The notes under the pieces were generated by a model, which was not told the DNA's origin, made no database searches, and was given only the letters and a program-made list of their open reading frames with translations. The translations under genes were made by a program, and so were the position numbers. DNA of 64,000 bases. Origin: Lysobacter terrestris (GTDB lineage Bacteria; Pseudomonadota; Gammaproteobacteria; Xanthomonadales; Xanthomonadaceae). Positions 30,940 through 39,800 of the stretch are shown here, piece by piece. Position 1 is the stretch's first letter. The number at the start of each line of letters is the position of its first letter. Where the stretch lies: assembly GCF_014489475.1 (NCBI RefSeq), contig NZ_CP060820.1, positions 2,930,001 through 2,994,000 of the forward strand. Direction: 5' to 3'.

Positions 30940-32958
30940 GTGATCAGGTCCAGCCTTCCGCTCGTCGCTTTGTTCGCCGTCACCACCGCTTCCGCCGGTG
31001 CCTTGCACGGGATCCATCCCGAAGACATCAACCGCGGCGGCGATGCCTGCACCGACTTCTTCGATTACGCCAACGGCGCGTGGCGGCAGCAGAACCCGAT
31101 TCCCAGCTACATGGACCGCTGGAGCCGCCGTTGGCAATCGGGCGAGGTCAACAAGGAACACGTCCGCGACATCCTCACCGAGCTGTCGGCGAAGACCGAC
31201 TGGCCCAAGGGCAGTGCGGGGCAGCTCGCCGGCGACTTCTACGCCGCCTGCATGGACGAATCCCGCGTCGATGCGCTCGGCAGCAAGCCGGTCCAGCCCT
31301 GGCTCGTCGAGGTCAACGCGATCAAGGACAAGGCCGGCCTGCAGCGCATGATCGGCAAGCTGCACGACGTCGGCGTGTTCGTGCCTTTCATCGTCTACGC
31401 CAATGAGGACCTGCACGAGCCGTCGAAGACGGTCGCGCACATCTACGCCGGTGGCCTGGGCATGCCCGACCGCGATTACTACCTCAAGCCCGAGCCGCGT
31501 TTCGTCGAGGCGCGCGCCAAGTACCTCGAGCACGTGGCCAGGATGTTCGAGCTCGCCGGTACCCAGCCGGAAGCGGCGAAGCAGAATGCGCAGACCGTGT
31601 TCGCCTTCGAGAAGCGCCTGGCCGAGGCCTCGCTGGACAACGTGCAGCTGCGCGACCCGAAGCAGATGGACCACCCGACCGCGTTCGCCGACCTGCGCAA
31701 GCTCGCGCCCGACTTCGACTGGACGAAGTACTTCGACGCCGCGCACATGCCGCGCGAGGCCGTCAACGTGACCCAGCCGAAGTTCATGCAGCAGGTCGAG
31801 AAGGAGCTGGCCACCACGCCGCTGCCGCAGTGGAAGACCTACCTGCAGTGGCACGTCCTCAACAACGCGGCGGACACCCTGTCCACGCCGTTCGTCGAGG
31901 AGAACTTCGCCTTCAACGGCAAGTTCCTCACCGGCGCCACCGAGATGAAGCCACGCTGGAAGCGCTGCGCCGAACTCACCGACAACCAGCTCGGCGAAGC
32001 GCTCGGCGCGAAGTACGTCGAGAAGTACTTCCCGCCGGAAGCCAAGGCCCGGATGCAGGAGATGGTGAAGAACATCCTGCTGGCGATGGACGACACCATC
32101 CGCGGCCTGGACTGGATGGATGCAGCGACCAAGCAGAAGGCGCTGGAGAAGCGCTCGACCTTCTTCCCCAAGCTCGGCTATCCGGACAAGTTCAAGGACT
32201 ACGCAGGCGTGGTCGTTTCGCGTGCTTCGGCGTGGGACAACGTCGTCGCCGCCTCGCGCTGGAACGTCGCCGACAACCGCAGCCAGGTCGGCAAGCCGAC
32301 CGACCGCAGCCGCTGGGGCATGACCCCGCCGACGTCGAACGCGTACTACAACCCGTCGCAGAACGAGATCGTGTTCCCGGCCGGCATCCTGCAGCCGCCC
32401 GCGTTCGACGTGACCGCCACCGACGCGGTGAACTACGGCGCGATCGGTGTGGTCATCGGCCACGAGATCAGCCACGGCTTCGACGACCAGGGCGCGCAGT
32501 TCGACGCGCAGGGCCGCCTGTCCAACTGGTGGACGCCCGAAGACAACAAGCAGTTCGCCGCCAAGGGCCAATGCGTGGTCAGCCAGTTCGAGGGCTATTT
32601 CATCGAACCGGGCATCCACCACAACGGCAAGCTGGTGCTGGGCGAATCCATCGGCGATCTCGCCGGCGCCAAGATCGCCCACCGCGCGTACCTGAAGTCG
32701 CGTGAGGGCAAGGCGCCGGAACCGACCATCGATGGCTTCACGCCGGAGCAGCAGTTCTTCCTCGCCTGGGGCCAGTTCCGCGGCGACGAAATCCGCATGG
32801 AAACCCAGCGCACGATGGTCCAGGGCGACCCGCACCCGATCGCCAAGTACCGCGTCAACGGGCCGCTGTCGAACCTGCCGGCGTTCCGCGAGACGTTCCA
32901 GTGCAAGGCCGATGCCCCGATGGTGCGGGCGGAGAAGGACCGCTGCGAGGTGTGGTGA
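30940..32958 (+). CDS. Exported M13-family zinc metallopeptidase (PepO/neprilysin-like)
   Basis: A 672-residue protein. Translation probably starts at GTG with AGGG upstream and gives a signal peptide (IRSSLPLVALFAVTTASAGA). The N-terminal M13 domain begins DACTDFFDYANGAW. The zinc site is complete: VIGHEISHGFDDQG (His508, Glu509, His512), then ESIGDLAG with the third ligand, and the substrate segment NAYYNPSQNEIVFPAGILQPP. It acts in the periplasm or outside on small peptides. A second M13 enzyme lies at 60634. A bidirectional terminator follows. Confidence 0.93.
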   Translation: MIRSSLPLVALFAVTTASAGALHGIHPEDINRGGDACTDFFDYANGAWRQQNPIPSYMDRWSRRWQSGEVNKEHVRDILTELSAKTDWPKGSAGQLAGDFYAACMDESRVDALGSKPVQPWLVEVNAIKDKAGLQRMIGKLHDVGVFVPFIVYANEDLHEPSKTVAHIYAGGLGMPDRDYYLKPEPRFVEARAKYLEHVARMFELAGTQPEAAKQNAQTVFAFEKRLAEASLDNVQLRDPKQMDHPTAFADLRKLAPDFDWTKYFDAAHMPREAVNVTQPKFMQQVEKELATTPLPQWKTYLQWHVLNNAADTLSTPFVEENFAFNGKFLTGATEMKPRWKRCAELTDNQLGEALGAKYVEKYFPPEAKARMQEMVKNILLAMDDTIRGLDWMDAATKQKALEKRSTFFPKLGYPDKFKDYAGVVVSRASAWDNVVAASRWNVADNRSQVGKPTDRSRWGMTPPTSNAYYNPSQNEIVFPAGILQPPAFDVTATDAVNYGAIGVVIGHEISHGFDDQGAQFDAQGRLSNWWTPEDNKQFAAKGQCVVSQFEGYFIEPGIHHNGKLVLGESIGDLAGAKIAHRAYLKSREGKAPEPTIDGFTPEQQFFLAWGQFRGDEIRMETQRTMVQGDPHPIAKYRVNGPLSNLPAFRETFQCKADAPMVRAEKDRCEVW

Positions 32959-33013
32959 TGCCGTCCATTGCGACGGCGGGCAGGGTGCCCGCACTACACG
33001 TGACGACGTAAAG

Positions 33014-33039
33014 CAAAGGCCCGCGCAAGCGGGCCTTTG
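33014..33039. terminator. Bidirectional terminator between convergent genes
   Basis: CAAAGGCCCGC / GCGGGCCTTTG with a GCAA loop, placed between the M13 peptidase stop and the YaiI-like gene stop. Confidence 0.85.
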
Positions 33040-33059
33040 CCGTGCAGCACTCCGGGCGC

Positions 33060-33536
33060 TTACCGCTGCGCCAGCCAGCGATCGAGTTCGTTCGCGAACG
33101 CCTGCCGGTCGCGTGCGTGGAACGCGGCCGGCCCGCCGGTCTGGATGCCGGCGCCGCGCAGTTCTTCCATGAAGTTCCGCATCGACAGGCGCTGGGCGAT
33201 GTTGTCGCGGGTGTAGCGTTCGCCACGCGGATTGAGGGCGATCGCGCCCTTGTCGAGCACGCGCGCGGCCAGCGGGATGTCCTGGGTGACGACGAGGTCG
33301 CCGGGTTGCACGCGGTCGACGATCTCGGTATCGGCGACGTCGAACCCGCCCGATACCTGCAGCGAGCGGATGTAACGCGACGTGGGCACGCGCAGCCACT
33401 GGTTGGCGACGAAGGTGACGTGCACCTTCGTGCGTTCGGCGGCGCGGAACAGGATCTCCTTGACCGGGCCCGGGCAGGCGTCGCCGTCGACCCAGATCTG
33501 CGGGCCGGACGGCGTTGGCGGATGCGCTTCGTTCAT
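33060..33536 (-). CDS. YaiI/YqxD family (DUF188) protein
   Basis: A 158-residue protein. [24 protein letters not shown] is the family signature, with the acidic DGDACP motif near the N-terminus. [31 protein letters not shown] and [16 protein letters not shown] follow the usual order. The family is PIN-like and suspected to be a nuclease, without proven activity. Its ATG overlaps the stop of the upstream AIM24-family gene by one base (TGATG), so the two are coupled. Confidence 0.92.
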   Translation of the reverse strand: MNEAHPPTPSGPQIWVDGDACPGPVKEILFRAAERTKVHVTFVANQWLRVPTSRYIRSLQVSGGFDVADTEIVDRVQPGDLVVTQDIPLAARVLDKGAIALNPRGERYTRDNIAQRLSMRNFMEELRGAGIQTGGPAAFHARDRQAFANELDRWLAQR

Positions 33537-34558
33537 CAGAACGAGTTGTCGCCATCCATCAGCCGGCCCAGCCCGCCAAGCACCGAGCCTTCGCCACGGC
33601 TGCCGCCGTTCTGCGGCGCCGCCGCGAGCATGCGTCCGGCCATGCGCGAGAACGGCAGCGACTGCAGCCACACCTTGCCCGGTCCGGTCAGCGTGGCGAG
33701 GAACACGCCTTCGCCACCGAACAGCATGCTCTTGATGCCGCCGACCGCACGCACGTCCATGTTCACCGTGTCGTGGAAGGCCATGACGCAGCCGGTGTCG
33801 ACGTCGAGGCGTTCGCCCGCGCGCAGTTCGCGCTCGACCACGGTGCCGCCGGCGTGCACGAACACCCAGCCGTCGCCTTCCAGCTTCTGCATGATGAAGC
33901 CTTCGCCGCCGAACAGGCCGGTAAGGATCTTGCGCTGGAAGTGGATGCCGACCTGCACGCCGCGCGCGCCGGCGAGGAAGCTGTCCTTCTGGCAGATCAG
34001 GCGGCCGTTGTGTTCGTCCAGCTTCATCGCCAGCACGGTGCCGGGGTAGGGCGCCGCGAACGCGACGCGGGCCTTGCCGCTGCCGGCGTGGGTGTAGACG
34101 GTGGTGAACAGGCTTTCACCGGTGACCACGCGCTTGCCGGCGGTCAGCAGCTTGTCGAGGAAACCGCCGCCGCCCTGGCCGGAGTGCGCACCGCTGCCGA
34201 AGACGGTGTTCATTTCCACCGCCGCGTCCTTGTACATCAGCGCGCCGGCCTCGGCGATCGCGCTTTCGCCCGGATCGAGTTCGACCTCGACGAACTGCAT
34301 GTCGTTGCCGACGATGCGGTAGTCGATGTCGTCGTTGCGCGTCGGGGTGCGGGCGCCGGCACCGGGCATCGGCGGCGGCAGGTGTTCGGGGGCACCGGCC
34401 GGGCGCAGTTCGGCGACTTCGCCGATCGGGCGCCAACTGGTGAAGCCCTCGCGCCAGCAGAAGTGGCCGGGGTGTTGCTGCGCGTACTGCTGCGCGCTGC
34501 CGTCGTCGAACGGCCCGATGCGGTCGCCGCTGCCGGAGTGGAAGTACCAACTGGTCAT
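33536..34558 (-). CDS. AIM24/TIGR00266 family protein with N-terminal GYF_2-like domain
   Basis: A 340-residue protein. Residues 1-60 ([42 protein letters not shown]) form a GYF_2-like domain. From about residue 95 the AIM24 beta-roll follows: [65 protein letters not shown] and [21 protein letters not shown]. Proteins of this family form trimers of unknown function, sometimes tied to stress or membrane proteins. It is the first gene of a pair with the YaiI-like gene. Confidence 0.9.
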   Translation of the reverse strand: MTSWYFHSGSGDRIGPFDDGSAQQYAQQHPGHFCWREGFTSWRPIGEVAELRPAGAPEHLPPPMPGAGARTPTRNDDIDYRIVGNDMQFVEVELDPGESAIAEAGALMYKDAAVEMNTVFGSGAHSGQGGGGFLDKLLTAGKRVVTGESLFTTVYTHAGSGKARVAFAAPYPGTVLAMKLDEHNGRLICQKDSFLAGARGVQVGIHFQRKILTGLFGGEGFIMQKLEGDGWVFVHAGGTVVERELRAGERLDVDTGCVMAFHDTVNMDVRAVGGIKSMLFGGEGVFLATLTGPGKVWLQSLPFSRMAGRMLAAAPQNGGSRGEGSVLGGLGRLMDGDNSF

Positions 34559-34708
34559 GTGGGGTCCTTGCGATGGAAGAGCTGGGCGCAAGTTAGCAGG
34601 GGTTGGATGTCGCAATCCCGTGCCGCAGGTCAGGATCGCGGGTTGGCATGGCCCGGTGGTCCGGATTCACGCAGGTTCCGCGTTCCTTGGCGGTCGCTCG
34701 CGCGGCAG

Positions 34709-34739
34709 CCCCGGGTGCGCTTCGCTTACCTGGGCTACG
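34709..34739. repeat. Family-B intergenic palindrome, copy 4
   Basis: CCCCGGGTGCGCTTCGCTTA followed by CCTGGGCTACG. One arm carries a C-to-T change (CCTGGG). Confidence 0.72.
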
Positions 34740-34812
34740 TGTTACGTGCAGGTGGCGCCGGTGACCGTGTGCCTGGCCGATAATGCGCATCGCCTCGACC
34801 TGGCCGCGCCGC

Positions 34813-35370
34813 ATGTCCATCGTCCTCACCGATTTCGCCCGTCCACGCCTGTTCCCGCGCGAGCCGCGGCGCAACACCATCCAGGATTGCACGCCGGAGC
34901 AGTTCGAGCGGCATCTCAACGAGGCGACGCCGCTGGCGGTGCTCGACGGTTACGCGCCGTTCTGCAAGTTGCACGTGCACCGCAACTGGACGTCGACGCG
35001 CTGCCTGGCAGTGCCGATCACCGTGGCCAACCGGCACCTGCTGCGTTCGGATTACGAGGCACGCACGAAGGACGAGCTGCCGGTGCTGGTGCGCTGGTTC
35101 GAAGGGCTGGAGCCGCCGGTGGCGGACTACCTGGTCGTCATCCTGTACGACCGCGCACAGCTGGCGAAGGAAGGCACCGCGATCGCGGCCGACTGGGGCG
35201 TGGTCGGCTGCATGTACACCGCCGAGCCGGTCGAGACGCCGATGGCGCCGGTGACGATGATGCGCAACGCGCTCGGCGTGGAGGAGGGCGGCTCGGGCGT
35301 GCCGCTCGACCGCGAGGCGTACCGGCGCAGCGTTGCGTTCTGGAGCACGCACGCCAACTGGCGCGGCTAG
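34813..35370 (+). CDS. DUF3228 family protein
   Basis: A 185-residue cytosolic protein. The pattern FxRxRLFPREPRRNTIQDCTPEQF, then GYAPFCKLHVHRNWTSTRCLAVPIT and EARTKDELPVLVRWFEGLEPP, matches DUF3228. The last third (VADYLVVILYDRAQLAKEG) carries no known active site. The start is set at the ATG that reads MSIVLTDFARP; an in-frame ATG 30 bases earlier is possible. Function is unknown. Confidence 0.8.
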   Translation: MSIVLTDFARPRLFPREPRRNTIQDCTPEQFERHLNEATPLAVLDGYAPFCKLHVHRNWTSTRCLAVPITVANRHLLRSDYEARTKDELPVLVRWFEGLEPPVADYLVVILYDRAQLAKEGTAIAADWGVVGCMYTAEPVETPMAPVTMMRNALGVEEGGSGVPLDREAYRRSVAFWSTHANWRG

Positions 35371-35440
35371 CTGCATCGTTGCGCGTGGTCGTGTGGAAGA
35401 TCACGGATTCGTTTCATCACCCTCGTGCTACGGTTCGGCC

Positions 35441-35992
35441 ATGACCAAGACGACTGCAAGGATCGCGTTCAAGGCCCCATTGTTGCGCCCGGCGGAGCCG
35501 AAGGGCGCGACGTGGAGTTTCCTCGTCCTGCCCACCGCGGCGAGTGCGAAATTGCCGGCGCGAAGCATGACCAGCGTCGAAGGCACGTTCGCAGGCCAGC
35601 CCTTCCAGGCCACGCTCGAACCCGACGGCCAGGGCAGCCACTGGCTCAAGGTGGAGAAGGGCTTGCGTGAAAGCGCCGGTGTCGACGTGGGCGACACGGT
35701 GGCGCTCGAAATCGCACCGATGGCCGTGGAGCCCGAGCCCACGGTTCCCGCCGACCTGCGCAAGGCGCTCAACGAAAATCCGGCGGCGAAGGCGTTGTGG
35801 TCCGAGCTCACCGCCGTGGCGCGCCGCGACTGGATCCACTGGATCACTTCCGGAAAGAAGGCCGAGACCCGTGAGCGGCGCATCGCCACCACTTGCGACA
35901 AGCTCGCGTGCGGCCAGCGGCGTGCGTGTTGCTTCGATCGTTCGGGGATCTACAGCAAGGCCTTCAGTGCGCCGGTGGCGGCGGCGGAGTAG
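35441..35992 (+). CDS. DUF1905/YdeI-like protein
   Basis: A 183-residue protein with two parts. Residues about 5-95 are a DUF1905 barrel (IAFKAPLLRP, ATWSFLVLPTAASAKLPARSM, GTFAGQPFQATLEPDGQGSH, VDVGDTVALEIAPM). Residues about 105-155 resemble the YdeI/OmpD-associated C-terminal module (VPADLRKALNENPAAKALWSEL, RRDWIHWITSGKKAETRERRI). The last 30 residues, with several Cys, are not part of the family. Function is uncertain; some relatives are linked to bacteriocin tolerance. Confidence 0.82.
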   Translation: MTKTTARIAFKAPLLRPAEPKGATWSFLVLPTAASAKLPARSMTSVEGTFAGQPFQATLEPDGQGSHWLKVEKGLRESAGVDVGDTVALEIAPMAVEPEPTVPADLRKALNENPAAKALWSELTAVARRDWIHWITSGKKAETRERRIATTCDKLACGQRRACCFDRSGIYSKAFSAPVAAAE

Positions 35993-36147
35993 TCGAGGAG
36001 GAGCCGGCGCGGGTGCGGGGCCGGCTCCTTGCGCAGTTCTTCCGGCGTACGGATCCGGATCAATTCGCCCGACGTGAAGGCTTCTTCGCACAGGCCGGCA
36101 AGGTCGATGTCCTCCTGTCGTGGGCGGCTGCCGTGCAAAGCCGCCAC
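35950..36147 (-). CDS. Possible small protein on the opposite strand
   Basis: A 65-residue frame from GTG, reading DIDLAGLCEEAFTSGELIRI, then a PEELRKEP helix and LLLDYSAAATGALKALL. The composition looks more protein-like than the random frames nearby, but it overlaps the end of the DUF1905/YdeI-like gene by 43 bases and has no clear ribosome site. No family was recognised. Confidence 0.3.
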   Translation of the reverse strand: MAALHGSRPRQEDIDLAGLCEEAFTSGELIRIRTPEELRKEPAPHPRRLLLDYSAAATGALKALL

Positions 36148-36188
36148 GGGTCGTCGATACTGCCGATCCTCCTGTCTCGGTCACCCTC

Positions 36189-36944
36189 ATGCGCTCGTTT
36201 CGCATCGCGCTGCTTGCACTCCTGCCCGTTTGCGCCCTGGCGTTCGCGGCGCCACCCAGCGAGGCGGACTACGCGCTTGCCGATGCCAAGCGGACCGAGG
36301 TGGAAGCGGCGATGGCGCGTGGCGATCGCGCATCGACCATGCGCCTCCTCGGCGAGGTGGCGCGCCTGGAGCAGGACGGCGAGCTGGCCTACAGCGTCTC
36401 GCGTCTCTACGAGCTGAGTGGCCTCGACACCGAAGCGCGCACGTGGGCGCTGTACGCCGTCGAATTGCGGGACCCCAATGCCATGTTCCAGGTCGGACGC
36501 GACTACCTGGACGGTGACCTGGGCCTTCCGCGCGACATCGCGCGTGGCCTGCAGTTGCTGGAGGCCGCCGCGCAAGCGGGCCACGTGCCGGCCTTTGGTG
36601 CGGCGAAGCGCTACCGCGAGGAACAGGACGGCAAGGCGCGATGCGCCATGGCGGCATTGCGCGGGCAGGGCATGCAGGAGTCCATGCCCGGTGGCCGCTT
36701 CCTGCGCGTGACCGCGGGCGAATGGAGCGGCGCGAGCGGCGACGTGTTCGTCGTGGCCGGGGCCGCCGGCATCATGGAAGTGGCTGCGCGCGCGGACATC
36801 ACCGTCGACGGCTTCGCCGAGGCCGACGTGGTCGATACCGGGGCCATCCGCTACTTCTCGGGCAGCTACACGCCACGGGCGGCCAGCGCCGAAGCCCGGC
36901 AGATCGCGGCGAACGTGCGTGCGCAGTGCGACATCGTGGACTGA
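36189..36944 (+). CDS. Exported SEL1-repeat-like protein
   Basis: A 251-residue protein with a signal peptide (MRSFRIALLALLPVCALAFA). The mature part has helical hairpins typical of SEL1/TPR proteins: YALADAKRTEVEAAMARGD, MRLLGEVARLEQDGELAYSVSRLYE, NAMFQVGRDYLDGDLGLPRDIARGLQLLEAAAQAG. After about residue 150 comes a beta-rich tail with no repeat. It probably scaffolds protein contacts in the periplasm. A small conserved gene begins six bases after its stop. Confidence 0.78.
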   Translation: MRSFRIALLALLPVCALAFAAPPSEADYALADAKRTEVEAAMARGDRASTMRLLGEVARLEQDGELAYSVSRLYELSGLDTEARTWALYAVELRDPNAMFQVGRDYLDGDLGLPRDIARGLQLLEAAAQAGHVPAFGAAKRYREEQDGKARCAMAALRGQGMQESMPGGRFLRVTAGEWSGASGDVFVVAGAAGIMEVAARADITVDGFAEADVVDTGAIRYFSGSYTPRAASAEARQIAANVRAQCDIVD

Positions 36945-36950
36945 GCGTGC

Positions 36951-37421
36951 ATGGGCCGCTCCAAGGAACCGCTGTATCGCCGCACGAATACCCGCACGCA
37001 CGGCGTGCACCGCGAGGGTGGCGAGTACCGCCACGATCGCGGCCGTCGTGATCCGCGCGGCGAGGACGTGACGCGCGCGCCGATGCATGCGCTTCGCCAT
37101 GGGCGCGACTACACGCCGCTGTACCGTTTCCTGCGTTCCCGCGTGGGACGGCCCTGGAACGAGGTACACAGCGAAGCCATCGCGCGACTGGACACGCCCG
37201 AGCCGATCTTCACCGCGGTCGCGCTGCCGGCCGACGACGCGCACGCGATGGTGCGCGTGGGCGAATCGACCTACGTCAGCGGCTTGCGGGTCGACGATGC
37301 CGGCCTGCTGCAACTGGTGGATCCCACCCTGGATGCGCGCGAACTGGTGCCGTATTGCCGCTGCTGCACGCATACCTTCAATGGCGAGCGCTTCGGCGGC
37401 GTGTTCGAAGGCGATGCCTAG
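36951..37421 (+). CDS. Conserved hypothetical protein with a basic N-terminus
   Basis: A 156-residue protein. The first 40 residues are Arg/Lys/His-rich (SKEPLYRRTNTRTHGVHREG). The core has YTPLYRFLRSRVGRPWNEVHSEA and ends in VPYCRCCTHTFNGERFGGVF with three Cys. I recognise the RGRPWNEVYSE-type motif from short bacterial hypotheticals but no function. It probably belongs to the same transcript as the SEL1-like gene. Confidence 0.72.
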   Translation: MGRSKEPLYRRTNTRTHGVHREGGEYRHDRGRRDPRGEDVTRAPMHALRHGRDYTPLYRFLRSRVGRPWNEVHSEAIARLDTPEPIFTAVALPADDAHAMVRVGESTYVSGLRVDDAGLLQLVDPTLDARELVPYCRCCTHTFNGERFGGVFEGDA

Positions 37422-37477
37422 CCTGCACGACGCCATCGGGCTGCCACCGCGTTAGCGCAGTTACGGCAGGCTCGGCA

Positions 37478-37702
37478 TCACTCCTCGGCCGGCAGCGCCG
37501 GATCGAAGCCGAGCAGGTCGCCGGGCTGGCACTCCAGCACCGCGCATATCGCCTCGAGCGTGGAAAAGCGGATCGCCTTCGCCTTGCCGGTCTTGAGGAT
37601 CGACAGGTTGGCGAGGGTGATGTCCACGCGCGTGGCGAGTTCAGTGAGGGTCATGCGACGTGCGTGCAGCAGCTCGTCGAGGCGGATCACGATGCGCGCC
37701 AT
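37478..37702 (-). CDS. XRE-family transcriptional regulator (YozG-like)
   Basis: A 74-residue Cro/CI-type helix-turn-helix protein: VIRLDELLHARRMTLTELATRV, ITLANLSILKTGKAKAIRFSTLEAICAVLECQPGDLL. Such small regulators (YozG type) nearly always accompany a DUF2975 membrane protein, as here, with one base between the genes (TGACATG). Tandem copies of TATCGT-N4-C-R-ATA upstream of the pair are probable binding sites. Confidence 0.92.
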   Translation of the reverse strand: MARIVIRLDELLHARRMTLTELATRVDITLANLSILKTGKAKAIRFSTLEAICAVLECQPGDLLGFDPALPAEE

Positions 37703-37703
37703 G

Positions 37704-38213
37704 TCACACCGTCCCTTCGAGGTCCGCGCGCATGCGGGCGCCTTGCGCGAACACGCCGGACAGCACGAACAGCAGCAGCACCGCGAACCACGAGGCGATC
37801 GAGAAGCCATCGATGTGGCCCGCCTCCCAGACGGCCGCCGCAATGCCAGCGACGATCAGGCGCAGCACTTCCAGCGCGAGCACGCTCCAGGCGATCGCTT
37901 CGAGGCGGCGCGCGTTGTCGAGGTTGAACGGGTCGCCGCTGCGCACGGTGTCGACGATCTGCAGCAGGCGACGCAGGATCGTGTGCACGATCGCGGCACC
38001 GGCGACGCCGATGATGACGATCGCGCGCAGTCCGTTCGGCAGTTGCGGGTGCTTCGAGGCGAACTCGCCGAGCGGGTTCTGCGGCCACCCGTCGATGAAG
38101 AAGCTCGCGCCGAGCAGCACGAGGATGCCGATGGCGTAGAGGACATTGAGGACCGTCAGGCCGAGGATGACCGGGCGAGCGACGGCGAGGGCGTTGGCGG
38201 ACGACTGGTTCAT
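37704..38213 (-). CDS. DUF2975 membrane protein
   Basis: A 169-residue protein with four predicted membrane helices: VILGLTVLNVLYAIGILVLLGA, LRAIVIIGVAGAAIVHTIL, AIAWSVLALEVLRLIVAGIAAAV and FAVLLLFVLSGVFAQGA. RLLQIVDTVRSGDPFNLDNARRLEAIAW is the signature loop of DUF2975. The molecular role is unknown; the constant pairing with a small XRE regulator suggests a membrane-linked regulatory unit. The start is MNQSSANA. Confidence 0.92.
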   Translation of the reverse strand: MNQSSANALAVARPVILGLTVLNVLYAIGILVLLGASFFIDGWPQNPLGEFASKHPQLPNGLRAIVIIGVAGAAIVHTILRRLLQIVDTVRSGDPFNLDNARRLEAIAWSVLALEVLRLIVAGIAAAVWEAGHIDGFSIASWFAVLLLFVLSGVFAQGARMRADLEGTV

Positions 38214-38229
38214 GGCGGGCCTCCCTATG

Positions 38230-38266
38230 TATCGTTGAGCGATAATGTACGTATCGTAAAACAATA
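38230..38266. promoter_or_regulatory. Tandem operator candidates for the XRE/DUF2975 pair
   Basis: TATCGTTGAGCGATA (38230-38244) and TATCGTAAAACAATA (38252-38266) are direct copies of a 15-base motif 22 bases apart, about two helical turns. The first is also an inverted repeat (TATCG ... CGATA). They lie 17-53 bases upstream of the DUF2975 start in an AT-rich stretch where the promoter is expected. Confidence 0.72.
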
Positions 38267-38445
38267 AAAATAGGCCGAAAGGCACCCCGGTCCGGGATTC
38301 CGACCGGCGGTCCCGGGAAGCGTCCGGCCTAAGCCGTGCCGCCGGATTCGGCGCCGCGTCGGCCATTGCGCCGTGCCGGCTAGGGCCGCCCTGATCCGCC
38401 CGCTGCGGGCGCTACCGCCGTCTGGGCTTGTGCCCCGGGCAGGCC

Positions 38446-39534
38446 TCAAGTCGCCGCGGAATCCGGCTTCGCCTTCTTGCGCCGGGTCCACCACGCCCAC
38501 AGCGGGACGAGCAGGGTGCTCCAGGCCCACTTGCCGTGTTCCTCGAGCCAGCCGCCGATGCGCTGGCCGGCGGTGACCTGCACCTCGATGGGGTGGTCGA
38601 AGGTGCGCAGGGTCTTGGCCACGCTCTGCCCATCCATGCGCACGAACGCGTCCACGGTGAGGGTGAGCCGGTGACGGCCGGCCGTTTCCGGCGTCACCTC
38701 CCATTCCCACGTGGTCACGCCGCTGCCCACCGCCTGCTGCGTGGCGGTGATCGGCACGATGCGGAAGCCATCACCGGTAAGGCGCGCCTCCATCAGCTTG
38801 CTGATCTTCAGCGGAGCGACCACCTGTTCGCCGGGGGCATCGACCTGCGCCTGCAACGTTGCGGCGGCTTCGTCGGGGCTGACCAGCGCACGCACGCGGA
38901 TCGTCTCGCTGATGTTGATCGTTTGCGGCGCGTTGAAGGCGATGTTGCCCACGCGCAGGCGATCGAGCAGGGCGTCGACCTCGTCGGTTTCGGCCGGCGC
39001 CGCGGCGTCGACCTGTTCCGGCGTGAGGGCCGCTTCCGTCGGGATGGCGATGCGCGGCGTGGTCGTGTTGCTTGCGGGAGATGCGTCGCCTGCAGGGGCG
39101 CTGGGCGATGGCGTGGCGTGCGCGCTCGCATCGCGCGTCATCGCGGCGTGCTCCGCCATCGCCGCGCGTTGCGCCAGGGCCCGGGCACGCATTTCCGCTT
39201 CGGCTTCCGCCGACGCCCGCGCGCTGCGCGCGGCCTGTTCGTGCGCGGCTGCCCGCGCGCGCGCTTCGGCCATCGCGCGAGCCTCGTCTTCGGGCGGCGG
39301 GGGCGGAGGCGGAGGCGGAGGCGGAGGCGGAGGCGGAGGCGGAGGCGGAGGCGGAGGCGGAGGCGGAGGCGGCGGAGGAGGCGGCGGTGCCGCCGTGGCG
39401 ACCGGCGGCATCGCCCCGGCATCGCCGCGCGTGGAATGCACGCAGGCAGCCAGCGCAAGCAGGATGAATACGAAGGCCAGGCGCTGCCAGGGCCCAAGGT
39501 GCCCCGACGGCAGCAGGCTGCGCGATGTCGCCAT
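38446..39534 (-). CDS. Lipoprotein with a 32-proline tract and C-terminal membrane segment
   Basis: A 362-residue protein. The N-terminus is a lipoprotein signal (LAFVFILLALAAC, lipobox LAAC). It is followed after about 15 residues by 32 uninterrupted prolines, then an Ala/Glu/Arg-rich helix (EDEARAMAEARARAAAHEQA and similar, about 70 residues). A beta-rich domain comes next (FNAPQTINISETIRVRALVS, GRHRLTLTVDAF), and a C-terminal hydrophobic stretch (WAWSTLLVPLWAWW) ends in basic residues. Anchored at both ends, it could span a distance in the envelope, with the prolines as a stiff rod. No known family for the whole protein. The beta domain resembles surface modules that describe pathway effects on membranes, but the function is unknown. 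Confidence 0.75.
   Translation of the reverse strand: MATSRSLLPSGHLGPWQRLAFVFILLALAACVHSTRGDAGAMPPVATAAPPPPPPPPPPPPPPPPPPPPPPPPPPPPPPPPEDEARAMAEARARAAAHEQAARSARASAEAEAEMRARALAQRAAMAEHAAMTRDASAHATPSPSAPAGDASPASNTTTPRIAIPTEAALTPEQVDAAAPAETDEVDALLDRLRVGNIAFNAPQTINISETIRVRALVSPDEAAATLQAQVDAPGEQVVAPLKISKLMEARLTGDGFRIVPITATQQAVGSGVTTWEWEVTPETAGRHRLTLTVDAFVRMDGQSVAKTLRTFDHPIEVQVTAGQRIGGWLEEHGKWAWSTLLVPLWAWWTRRKKAKPDSAAT
39302..39367. repeat. Hexanucleotide microsatellite (GGCGGA x 11)
   Basis: Eleven perfect GGCGGA units followed by degenerate ones (GGCGGC, GGAGGA). On the coding (minus) strand they encode Pro-Pro pairs. Gain or loss of units changes the length of the proline rod by two residues per unit without shifting the frame. 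Confidence 0.92.
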
Positions 39535-39800
39535 GATCCGATCCCCCCAAGGATGCGGCGAGGATAACCGCACACGGCGCGCTACGCGGGATCGGGCGGC
39601 CGTCGTGGGTAAAGTGAATGCGGCAATGGCGCGGTTTCGCGCGGATCTGGCCGGCCGTCGCGACCGATCGCGTTGATACGCGCGTGATGGCCCGCGCGTG
39701 GTCGCGTGTCTGTGCCCCGGCAACGCGTCGCGCAATCCACGTTTCGCCGCCGCCATCACGGCTTCCGCGCCCCGCGCGCGACCTTGCCCGAGGTCCTCCG

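Noticed and set aside
30766-33555. Upstream extension of the GpsA-like minus-strand frame
   Set aside because: The enzyme begins with its Rossmann strand at 30765; the extension is antisense to the M13 peptidase.
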